From Zygnema cylindricum (taxonomy: Eukaryota > Streptophyta > Zygnematophyceae > Zygnematales > Zygnemataceae): a stretch of 36,278 nt of DNA. The translations under genes and the position numbers were made by a program. Each line of letters starts with the position of its first letter. Positions within the stretch are counted from its first letter, which is position 1. Positions 1 to 6,889 of the stretch are shown piece by piece. The stretch is taken from assembly GCA_037447655.1 (NCBI GenBank), contig JBBHKE010000280.1:1-36278 (forward strand), given 5' to 3'. The notes beneath the pieces are model-generated. The model saw nothing but the letters and a program-made list of their open reading frames with translations. It had not been told where the DNA came from and ran no database searches.

Positions 1-642
1 CCTCCACACCCTTTTTTCCCTCCAAATTTTCTTTATCCACACCATTATTCCCCTTCTCCATCCCTACCACAATCTTCTAACGTCGCATCGCACTATGCCT
101 CTTCAAACTCCGATAACTTTCCTTGGTCGACTGCTTTCTCCCCACATTTACCCTCTAATTATCCCGCTCTAGTAGCTTTCCCTTTTGTCCTCCCTCCCTC
201 ACCAGAATTTGGATATGGCAATGCTGCCCATCATATCCCAAATTCTGTCACCCCGGATACTCAATTTCCACAAGGGTACGCTTTTTTATCTCAAACCCTT
301 GACGATTGGCTAGTAGATAGTGGTGCTAGTCACCACCTTTCACCACGATCCGAATGGTTCACTCACCTTTTTCCTTTATCATCTCCTATGTAGATTCGCT
401 TAGGAGACGACTGCATTCTGTTGGTTACTCATTGTGGCGACGTAAACGTCCCTAATGTGTTTATTCACATTCGCAATGTACTCTTTGTTCTAGGTCTAGC
501 TAAGAATCTATTTTTTGTCAAAGTTGCCACTAATGACGGCTTAAAAGCTGAATTTATTAATGATAAGGTAATGTTTCTTGATAAAAAAGACAATAGTACT
601 GTAGGTTTTGGGGTAGCGCGAGATTCTATGTACGTCCTATAA
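1..642 (+). pseudogene. Copia gag C-terminal spacer and aspartic protease
   Basis: Frame 1 is open from the first base to a TAG at 391-393 and continues in the same frame to 642. The first 95 or so codons are rich in Pro, Ser and His, as in the spacer after the copia gag zinc knuckle. At about 301-345 it reads DDWLVDSGASHHLSP, the copia protease active site with the catalytic DSG and the usual W-x-x-DSGAS-HH context. Further on, the segment ending DSMYVL matches the end of the protease region before GAG-pre-integrase. In the intact element this enzyme would cut the gag-pol polyprotein. The stop falls about 16 codons after the active site. No start codon is in the window. Confidence 0.85.
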
Positions 643-698
643 TCGTATAGTACACCAAAGATATTATCTTTAAGTGTTAGCGTCGAAAGTTTCCACTT

Positions 699-926
699 TG
701 GCATTTAAGATATGGTAATTTAAATAGTAAAAATTTGCGTACTTTGCCAAATCTTGTAACCGGAATAAATTCATTTTCTAACAAATCTTTGGATTTTTGT
801 CACGGTTGCGTGCAAGGAAAAATGTCGCGTCACTCATTTTCCACTAGCACTACCGTCATCACTGAACCACTTGCACTTGTACACACGAACGTATGCGGTC
901 CCCTGTGCACGCGCAGCTACAGTTGA
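699..926 (+). pseudogene. Copia GAG-pre-integrase segment
   Basis: From 699 the frame reads WHLRYGNLN, matching the W-H-x-R-x-GH/N-L start of the GAG-pre-integrase domain. It then has a C-x-x-C-x-x-GK motif (CHGCVQGK), the zinc-binding half of the integrase N-terminus. The preceding protease segment is in another frame, so there is a frameshift between 643 and 698. The frame ends at a TGA (924-926) just inside the integrase core. In a living copia element this part binds zinc and helps multimerise integrase. Confidence 0.8.
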
Positions 927-1532
927 TCCTTTTATTTTGTCACTTTCGTTGACCAGGCCACTCGTTTTTCACACGTGTATCTAATTTGTCATAAATCTGT
1001 CGCTTTTGCACGATTTTAGGAATATAAGGCGTTGGCAGAAAAATTTCACAACAAACGAATCAAGTTCTTGCGCAATGACAACGGTGGCGAATTTTTCTCC
1101 AACCAGTTTTTTGAATTCCTTATGCAACATAGAATCTCGCGTCATTTAACGGCGCCTCGGACGCCACAACAGAACGGTATCGCAAAAAGGTACAATCGAA
1201 CATTACACGACATGTTACGCTCCAAGCTATACCTTTCCAATTTGCTATATGAATTTTGGGTAGAGGCTATCGTTTGCGCAAATTACCTACGCAATCTCTG
1301 TCCCACTAATGCTTTACAAAAATCTACTCCAATGGAAGCGTGGTCCATTGTCAAACCAGATACACGCCACCTTCGAGTATTTGGATGTGAAGCGTGGTAT
1401 AAAGACCTGCTCCAATCGGACATCAAATTGGTTGCTCGCGCATTTCGTGGCATTTTCGTTGGGTATGCTCCAAATTCTAGAGCGTACTGCATCTCGAGTC
1501 CTTCTCAAAGTCACGTCATCACCACCAGATAA
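876..1532 (+). pseudogene. Copia integrase catalytic core, two catalytic acids lost
   Basis: This is the DDE integrase (rve) core that inserts the cDNA. The first motif reads VHTNVCGP where copia elements have H-T-D-x-CGP, so the first catalytic Asp is Asn (codon 888-890). The second acid is present in RNDNGGEF (Asp codon 1077-1079). The third, in TPQQNGIAKRYNRT, is Lys where Glu is expected (codon 1185-1187), exactly at the D-x35-E spacing. Stops at 924-926 (TGA) and 1017-1019 (TAG) lie between the first and second motifs, and a TAA ends the frame at 1530. The segment from 1032 to 1532 is otherwise well kept, including the HLRVFGC motif of the C-terminal part. Confidence 0.9.
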
Positions 1533-1538
1533 GTAACT

Positions 1539-2166
1539 TTGAACAAAACGCCACTTCTTCAAACCTTGTCTCGTACGCCCTTCCCTTCCCCTCTTCCCCT
1601 ATTATTGACTTTCCCTCCTTCACCCTTTATCACCCTCTTCCCCCAGTACTTCCCTTTCAATCTGTTCAACCATCTGAACTCACCTACCTTACACCTGCCC
1701 ACCCTTCTCCTCCTAATCCTCCCATACCTTTTCCCTCATTATCTTTTTGTTCCCCCTCCTCCTCCATCTTCTCCTACCCCTCTTGTTTTCTCGGTTGCTC
1801 CCATCACTCCTGCCAGCCAATCAGCTGCCTTTCCTTTTCACCCTGTCACAAATTCCGAAGATACTACCTCCTCTCTCCCTCTTTTCCAAGATGATCCTCT
1901 TTTTGACAATCTTTCCCCCACAATTTTTTCCCACTCACCTCTTCCTAGGCCTTTTACTCCTCTTGAGCCTTCACCCCCTGAGCTTGAGACTTCCCATATT
2001 CCTGTGCCCTCTCTTTTACCTCGCCGTAACCCTTCACGCCCTAGAGCTCCGCCCTCTCGGCTTATTACCTCCATAGGCCATGCCTCTCTTGCTTACGCTT
2101 ACTCAACAAGGGCCTCTACCTCTCTTATTTCAGCCCCTCTCTCCCAAAGCTGCCCTAAAACATCAT
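1539..2166 (+). pseudogene. Pro/Ser/Leu-rich integrase-to-reverse-transcriptase linker of the copia element
   Basis: An open stretch in the integrase frame (after the TAA at 1530) is very rich in Pro, Ser, Leu and Thr. Near 2010-2075 it gives R-R-N-P-S-R-P-R-A-P-P-S-R, which resembles the RR-S-x-R-x-x-xPP motif just before the copia reverse transcriptase. The strand is extremely C+T-rich here, which also opens shadow frames. It has no catalytic role; its position between integrase and reverse transcriptase is normal for copia. Confidence 0.6.
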
Positions 2167-2449
2167 GATGCCTCCCTTTGGAAAATACCCGCTGATGTTG
2201 AATTCAATGTCTTGATTTCCAGCAACACATAGAATCTTGTTCCCCTTCTCCCTGGAAGAAATGCAATTGGCTCAAAATGGTTGCCTCTCTTATTTTAGCC
2301 CCTCTATCTCAAAGCAGCCCTAAAATGTCCTGATGATGCCTCCCTTTGGAAAATTGCCACTGATGATGAATTCAATGCCTTAACTTCCAACAAAACATGG
2401 AATCTTGTTCCCCTTCCCCGTGGAATAAAGGAAATCGGCTCAAAATGGG
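2118..2449 (+). repeat. In-frame tandem duplication inside the copia reverse transcriptase
   Basis: Two copies of about 165-168 bp follow each other, starting near 2118 and 2283. Both encode the N-terminal region of the reverse transcriptase with shared words KAALK, DASLWKI and NLVPL, up to IGSKW. The landmark gatgcctccctttggaaaat occurs at 2167 and 2335. Copy 1 carries a TAG where copy 2 has a Trp codon in the TWNLVP motif. The period is a multiple of three, so frame is kept. The copies differ at many sites, so the duplication is old. Confidence 0.85.
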
Positions 2450-3062
2450 TCTTCCGTGTAAAACAGAAAACGGATGGATCCGTGGACAAATACAAAACTT
2501 GCTATGTGGCAAAGGGCTTTTCCCAAATCGAACGTATATATTTCACTAAAACCTCTGCTCCAGTTGCACAGTTAACATCTATCCGTACTTTACTTGCTTT
2601 AGCTACAGAATATGATTTCCATGTTCATCAGATGGATGTTAAGAATACCTTCTTAAATGGGATCTTGTTCGAGGACATTTACATGCATCAACCTCAGGGC
2701 TATATTTCCCCTAGATATAAACATATAGTTTGCCATCTCATTTAAACAATATATAGATTAAAACAATCCCCTCGTGTATTGAACCATACTATAGATGTTA
2801 TTATGCGGAAAGAAAGATTTACCTGAATTGATGTCGATTTTAGCATTTACTCTCGCGGCTCTGGCACCTCTTTGATTATTGTTGCCACATTTGTCAATGA
2901 TCTACTTCTTGTTGGTCATTCCCACTCTGAAATCTCTACTGTCAAATCTCTCCTTCAAACCCATTTTGACATGGCCGATCTAGGTGAGCTCACGTATTAT
3001 TAGGGCATTCAAGTTTGTCGTAACCGCTCAGCTCGCACCCTCTCCCTCTCTCGAAGACCTTT
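2283..3062 (+). pseudogene. Copia reverse transcriptase (RVT_2)
   Basis: This is the RNA-dependent DNA polymerase of the copia element. Landmarks in frame 1: GSKWVFRVKQK near 2440, AKGFSQ near 2510, the first catalytic Asp in QMDVKNTFLNG near 2630-2660, YRLKQSPR near 2755-2775 (canonical Y-G-L-K-Q-S-P-R), and the active-site box at 2887-2910. That box reads FVND where copia has YVDD, so the first Asp of the pair is Asn (codon 2896-2898). TAA or TGA stops interrupt it around 2743 and 2824, and a TAG lies at 3001. It runs into the GMADC motif of the connection region after a frameshift near 3060. Confidence 0.9.
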
Positions 3063-3065
3063 GTC

Positions 3066-3859
3066 TCTAATCTTTTGGAAAGCTTTGGCATGGCAGACTG
3101 CTCCTCCCTTTCCACTCCTTTGGATGCCAATTCCCCTCTCCTCCCATCCACTCAATCCCTTCTCTCCCCCTCCCTCCATTCCACTTACTGCTTGACTGTC
3201 GGAGCCTTTATGTGCGCCATGCAGGCCACCCGTCCTAACATTGCCACAACTAGCACTAAACTCAGTCAAATCCTCAAACGTCCTTCTCTTAATCATCTTG
3301 TTACAGTCAAACTTGTCTTTCGTTATCTACAGACACTAAAACTCTTTGTCTTACATATTCTTTCTCTGACTCTAGTGCTCTTACGGGTTTTGTTGACCCA
3401 GATTAGGCACAAGATGAGCTTTCCCGCCGTTCCACCACTGGCTCGTGCTTCTTTTTGGGCAATGGTCTTATCTCTTAGTCATGCAAAAAGTAACCTACCT
3501 TGGCATGCTCCAGCACTGAGGCGGAATATATGGTCGCTTGTCATGCCGCCAAGGAAGCTGTTTGGCTTCGGACTTTGCTTCCCAAACTTGGATTTCCCCG
3601 TTCAACCCCTACTCCTACTTTTTCCGATTCCCAACGAGCCCTTGCTTTGATCAGCAATCCTGTTCATCACAAGCGGACGAAGCACATTGAGAATCAGTAT
3701 CATTACTTTCGGGAGCGAGTCGAAGATGACACTCTCCAGTTTCTTTATGTCAAATCCGCTGACCAAGTGGCTGATTATCTCACCAAGGCTCTTCATCACC
3801 CTCACTTTGAGCAACATCGCCTCCCCTCCGACCTTTGTCTTCCTTCTCCTCTAAGCTAA
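3066..3859 (+). pseudogene. Copia connection region and RNase H
   Basis: The connection segment begins with the conserved FGMADC motif followed by STPLD, then reads VGAFMCAMQATRPNIA (canonical VGSLMY-x3-TRPDI). RNase H follows: the first Asp region is GFVDPD with a TAG where Trp is usual, then RRSTTGSCFFLGNG, SSTEAEY with the catalytic Glu, and SDSQRAL with the catalytic Asp. The tail HHKRTKHIENQYH, then QVADYLTK and the terminal TAA at 3857-3859 match the C-terminus of plant copia pol. There is a frame change between the connection region and the 3500-3859 frame, and three stops lie between 3400 and 3500. The enzyme would degrade the RNA strand during cDNA synthesis. Confidence 0.9.
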
Positions 3860-3901
3860 ATTTCCTTGTTTTCATCTCAATCTATTTCGTAGTTTTCGCT
3901 T

Positions 3902-3910
3902 GAAGGGGGG
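3902..3910 (+). promoter_or_regulatory. Polypurine tract of the copia element
   Basis: GAAGGGGGG lies directly before the TGTTA that opens the LTR, about 40 bp after the pol stop. This is the usual site and sequence of the plus-strand primer for copia reverse transcription. Confidence 0.8.
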
Positions 3911-4471
3911 TGTTAAGGGTCATTTAGCGTTAGTTCTGTCCGTACTCTTCATTATATACGTCGGTCCGGTCTGGGTCTCGTCCGTACCCATCATTACATG
4001 CGTCGGTCCGGTCTTGGTCTTGTTGTACTTAACATGCGTTGGTCCAGTCTTGTCGCTCTACTTACAAGTCCTTTGGGCGACGATCTTTTTTTTTCTACAT
4101 ATGTTTTTTGTTTGTCTTAATTCTCTTTTGTACTTTAATTTTGTTTTCGAACTCTTTGTCGCTTGAGTCTACGTTGTTACTTTAGGTCTTAATTACTTTT
4201 GTACATTGCCGATCTAAAGTCAATCTATTACAATCTAACTTACGTTAGAATCTAGTCAACATACGTTAGAAAATAGTCAAGTAAAATCTTGAACAGATGT
4301 ATTAGAATATTGACTAGAATCCTTTTAGTTACAGCGAAGCAAAGAGTGCTTAGACTCCACAGTAATTAGCTCTGTGTATTTTGTATTAAAGTGAATTTTC
4401 TCACTCAATGAAATCATCCCAAATACAAATCAATTTCTCTCTCTAATGCATTGATCTTTCTCTTGTGTACA
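3911..4471 (+). repeat. 3' LTR of the copia element
   Basis: It begins with TGTTA right after the polypurine tract. Three 42-bp repeats fill the 5' part (U3), then a T-rich and A-rich tract follows, with a second pair of short repeats (TACGTTAGAA-x-TAGTCAA) at about 4242-4280. The end is uncertain: the TGTACA at 4466-4471 gives a TG...CA LTR of about 560 bp, but an end nearer 4450 is possible. The 5' LTR is outside the window, so the usual comparison cannot be done. Confidence 0.65.
3938..4055 (+). repeat. Three 42-bp tandem repeats in LTR U3
   Basis: Copies start at 3938, 3980 and 4022 and share the core GTCCGTAC...ATTA-ATxCGTCGGTCCGGTCT. The third is more diverged and shorter. Tandem repeats in U3 of plant LTRs often act as enhancers; that role is an inference here. 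Confidence 0.75.
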
Positions 4472-4655
4472 ATTTTATGGCTTCCGCCAATCCACCTCGG
4501 GCGTTGGCAAGCCACACGAGATGAAGTACATCGTGAGGGGCCTTGTTGGAGGAATTTCCACTTCGGACTCTACACGTGTGTATCGCATTAAATGGTGGTT
4601 GTGCTATGCACCGTTCATTGCCGTAAATTCGGTTTCAAGCGCTTGCATGGACATC

Positions 4656-4728
4656 GGCCGGGTAGCTCTGTTGGTAGAGCTAGTGTACGGCTAACACAAG
4701 GTCCCGGGTTCGATCACAGACTTGGCCA
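4656..4728 (+). tRNA. tRNA-like sequence, copy 1 (probably pseudo)
   Basis: 73 nt fold as a cloverleaf: acceptor GGCCGGG with CTTGGCC (two G-U pairs), D stem GCTC/GAGC, anticodon loop ACGGCTA. The T-arm is damaged (CCGGG against CACAG). The aligned anticodon is GGC, formally Ala, but position 33 is C rather than the near-invariant U. The B box reads GGTTCGATCAC, one base off consensus. The anticodon stem pairs better here than in copies 2 and 3. Confidence 0.4.
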
Positions 4729-4951
4729 TTTTCCAAAGTTTTCACTTTGGCGCCCATGCGATATGTTGAATATCCTCGATCCTCAATATGGTATTAAAGC
4801 AAGGGGGCATTTGTAAGTCACACGAGATGGAGTACATCGTGGGAGGGCGTGTTGGAGGAATGTCCACTTTGGACTCCACACGTGTGTATCGGAGTAAATG
4901 TTGCGCCGTTCATTGCCGTAAATTCGGTTTTAGGCGCTTACATGCACAATC

Positions 4952-5024
4952 GGCCCGGTAGCTCAGCTGGTAGAGCTAGTGTATGGCAACCACAAGGTCC
5001 CGGGTTCGATCCCCGGCTTGGCCA
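4952..5024 (+). tRNA. tRNA-like sequence, copy 2, best preserved (aligned anticodon GGC, Ala)
   Basis: 73 nt give acceptor GGCCCGG/CTTGGCC (one mismatch, one G-U), D arm GCTC-AGCTGGTA-GAGC, anticodon loop ATGGCAA with U33 and anticodon GGC, T-arm CCGGG-TTCGATC-CCCGG perfect, and discriminator A. Polymerase III boxes are intact: A box TAGCTCAGCTGG and B box GGTTCGATCCC. The anticodon stem is weak (only three pairs of five), so it may be tRNA-derived rather than a working tRNA. A T4 run follows inside the hairpin about 12 nt downstream and could stop polymerase III. Confidence 0.5.
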
Positions 5025-5252
5025 TTTCCCAAAGTTTTCACTTTGGCGCCCATGTGATATGTCGAATGGCCGATATAATGGTATCGGAGCAAGGGGGCGT
5101 TTGCAAGCCACACGAGATGGAGCACATCATGAGGGGGTGTGTTGGAGGAATGCCCACTTCGTACTCCACACGTGTGTATCGCAGTAAATGTTGGTCTGCC
5201 AGTGCGCCCTTCATTGCATTAAATTCGGTTTTAGGCGCTTGCATGCACAATC

Positions 5253-5325
5253 GGCCGGGTAGCTCAGTTGGTAGAGCTAGTGTACGGCAACCACAAGGTC
5301 ACGGGATCGATCCCTGGCTTGGCCA
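5253..5325 (+). tRNA. tRNA-like sequence, copy 3 (probably pseudo)
   Basis: Same 73-nt layout as copy 2, with acceptor GGCCGGG/CTTGGCC, D arm GCTC-AGTTGGTA-GAGC and anticodon loop ACGGCAA (GGC, C at position 33). The T-arm is altered (ACGGGATCGATCCCTGG), so the B box is GGATCGATCCC, which departs from GGTTCGANNCC at a key T. Confidence 0.4.
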
Positions 5326-5376
5326 TTTCCCAAAGTTTTCGCTTTGGCGCCCATGCGATATGTTGAACATCGCCGA

Positions 5377-5708
5377 TACTTTTGTCATTTTCGTTGTGAC
5401 TTTTTTAACGTCTACGACTTTTCGCTTGATTTGATGGTGCCCGCAAAGGTTTGTACAGAATGAGTCATGCATTATACAACGGCGGATGCTGATGGCGAAC
5501 ACAATTCTTTTCCTCGCACTATGTTTTGTCTCGATTGGATCAAGGGATGCAACAACTGGCATTGTCGTTGTTTATGTCTTGCAGTCTATTGCAGCACCTA
5601 CAGATTGTAAGATAGGGAAATGTGGTTTCGTTCATATTGAGCGAAAAAATAAGCTTCTTCAAAAGCGTGAGAATAAACCATATGCGAAAGTGAGAGGAAA
5701 TTAAAGAA
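5377..5708 (+). other. Spacer between tRNA-like array and minisatellite, no recognised gene
   Basis: A 73-codon open frame at 5486-5704 starts with a hydrophobic stretch (about residues 3-33) and ends in a basic tail. I do not recognise it, and it is short enough to be chance. No repeat or RNA signature is visible. The minisatellite starts within about 10 bp of its stop codon. Confidence 0.4.
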
Positions 5709-5992
5709 AATGAGGCATGTTAGGCTTATGAGGATTATGTGGATTATGAGGCTTATGAGGCTTATGAGGCTTATGAGGCTTGAGTGGCTTCTGTGGCTTA
5801 TGAGGTTTATGGGCTTGTGAGGCTTATTAGGCTTGTGAGGCTTTGAGGCTTGAGAGGCTTATGAGGCGTGTGAGGCTTATTAGGCTTGTGATGCTTGTGA
5901 GGCTTCAAAGGCATGTGAGGCTTGTGAGGCTTGTGAGGCTTATTAGGCAAGTGAGGCTTGTGAAGCTTATTAGGATTGTGAGGCTTTTGAGG
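5709..5992 (+). repeat. Minisatellite, left part, 9-bp unit GAGGCTTRT
   Basis: Tandem 9-mers of GAGGCTTAT, GAGGCTTGT and close variants begin after AAAGAAAAT near 5709. This part has more variants than the body (TAGGCTT, GTGGATTAT, GAGGATTAT and some indels), as expected of an array edge. The array is cut at 5992/6000 by the hAT-like insertion and resumes after it. Confidence 0.95.
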
Positions 5993-6000
5993 CCTATAAG
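5993..6000 (+). repeat. Target-site duplication, left copy (CCTATAAG)
   Basis: The 8 bp CCTATAAG before the element are repeated exactly at 6882-6889 after it. Eight bases is the hAT superfamily length. The sequence is itself a variant of the minisatellite unit, so the array was there before the insertion. Confidence 0.9.
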
Positions 6001-6019
6001 TAGTGTTGTGTATCTGTAA
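6001..6019 (+). repeat. Left terminal inverted repeat of the hAT-like element
   Basis: TAGTGTTGTGTATCTGTAA pairs with the reverse complement of 6863-6881 with 13 perfect terminal bases, then two mismatches, then GTAA again matching. Confidence 0.9.
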
Positions 6020-6026
6020 GGATTTG

Positions 6027-6178
6027 CCGATAACCGATATGGGCCTTTTTTCGGGTATCCGATAATCGATATATTGGTACGATATATCGATATCGGCCCT
6101 ATCGCCGATAAGTAGCCGATAATATCGGGTACTTATTGGCGATAATGCCGATAACGATATTTATCGGCGATAACTGTA
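6027..6178. repeat. Left subterminal GATAA/TATCGG repeats
   Basis: At least ten occurrences of CGATA(A/T), TATCGG or GCGATAA in both orientations fall within about 150 bp, several as palindromes such as ATATCGATAT. hAT transposases bind clustered subterminal motifs in this way; that role is inferred. Confidence 0.75.
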
Positions 6179-6754
6179 CGGACCATACAGGTAAATGTAC
6201 GGTCTCTACACTCAACTGTACGTCATATTCTCCGGACGTGTACAAGCATAGAAATTACCGTAGCCGCCATAAAATCTGTATGATTTTGATACGAATCCAG
6301 TAAAAACGATGTACCTTTCACATCCGACGCCATGGCTTTGTCGATCCACTGGGGACCTGCCACGTGTCAATCTGTCGGCTTCTTTGGCAAAAACTGCCAA
6401 ATGAGCCATTCCGGGATGCCGGCGCTATCGCTGGCCCGTTCCTTCGTGTTTTCCCATTCCAAGTCGTCCGTTCGATTTCGGCGGCGCGCAGAATGTTGTT
6501 TTGCGTCCGTTGCACTTTTGTGTCAGCCGTCCTTTTCCAGTTCCATGTTCACCAGGTTTTTAGTAAATTTCCGTACGTCGCTGTAAAGTTTTCGTTCAGT
6601 TAACCATCCAACGTTTATGGGCCGCGTTTACCGTAATAAATTGTAGTTAAACAGTAACGGAACAGATTTCTATACGTGGCATGCCACGCTATACAAAGTC
6701 AATAAAATAATATAGTATGTTATAAAGTACTATTGTATGTATACAATATTTTTT

Positions 6755-6862
6755 TAAAGTTATCGCCAATATGGAATTTGTTGGTCCCAGACCGATATAT
6801 CGGAACCTCTGACCGTTCGATAACCGATAACTATCGGTATCGGTGTTATCGCGATAAGTTTT
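6755..6862. repeat. Right subterminal GATAA/TATCGG repeats
   Basis: The same words recur as TTATCGCCAATAT, CCGATATATCGG, CGATAACCGATAAC, TATCGGTATCGG and TTATCGCGATAA, ending just inside the right terminal repeat. The density mirrors the left side. Confidence 0.75.
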
Positions 6863-6881
6863 TTACCAATACACAACACTA
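6863..6881 (-). repeat. Right terminal inverted repeat of the hAT-like element
   Basis: It reads TTACCAATACACAACACTA on the plus strand, the inverse of the left repeat with two mismatches. Confidence 0.9.
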
Positions 6882-6889
6882 CCTATAAG
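6882..6889 (+). repeat. Target-site duplication, right copy (CCTATAAG)
   Basis: Exact repeat of 5993-6000; the minisatellite register continues directly after it. Confidence 0.9.

Larger units (their letters stand above)
1..4471 (+). mobile_element. Degenerate Ty1/copia LTR retrotransposon, 5' part outside the window
   Basis: The domain order is gag tail, protease, GAG-pre-integrase, integrase, reverse transcriptase, RNase H, then polypurine tract and LTR. Integrase before reverse transcriptase defines the copia superfamily. The 5' LTR, primer-binding site and most of gag lie before base 1. Many in-frame stops (for example at 391, 924, 1017 and 1530), frameshifts near 643-698 and 3060, and replaced catalytic residues in integrase and reverse transcriptase show it is dead. 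The right end is my estimate: the LTR seems to finish with a TGTACA-like end at about 4471. No target duplication can be checked because the left end is missing. Confidence 0.9.
4497..5376 (+). repeat. Three tandem ~300-bp units, each with a tRNA-like core
   Basis: The landmark GCCACACGAGATG (GTCACACGAGATGG in unit 2) recurs at 4511, 4817 and 5107, giving periods of 306 and 290 bp. Each unit has, in order: the landmark, a segment with CCACACGTGTGTATCG, CGTTCATTGC, AATTCGGTTT, the tRNA-like block, then the hairpin CCAAAGTTTTCACTTTGG and GCGCCCATG. The third unit loses the shared tail after about 5376. They could be a tandem tRNA-gene array or a trimer of a tRNA-derived SINE. I see no A-tail or flanking duplication that would decide for SINE. 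Confidence 0.85.
6001..6881. mobile_element. hAT-like non-autonomous transposon (MITE), 881 bp
   Basis: The element begins TAGTGTTGTGTAT and ends with its exact reverse complement ATACACAACACTA; the inverted repeat extends to about 19 bp with two mismatches. It is flanked by the 8-bp duplication CCTATAAG. TIRs of the form YAGNGNTG and 8-bp duplications are standard for hAT elements. No transposase is present: the longest open frames inside are 65-84 codons and have no BED zinc finger or hAT dimerisation motif. Both subterminal zones are dense in GATAA/TATCGG words. The middle (6180-6750) is a non-repetitive, more GC-balanced segment that I do not recognise. Movement would need a transposase from elsewhere. 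Confidence 0.9.

Noticed and set aside
6212-6603. Transposase gene inside the hAT-like element
   Set aside because: The frames are 65-84 codons, overlap each other on both strands and lack BED or hAT C-terminal motifs.
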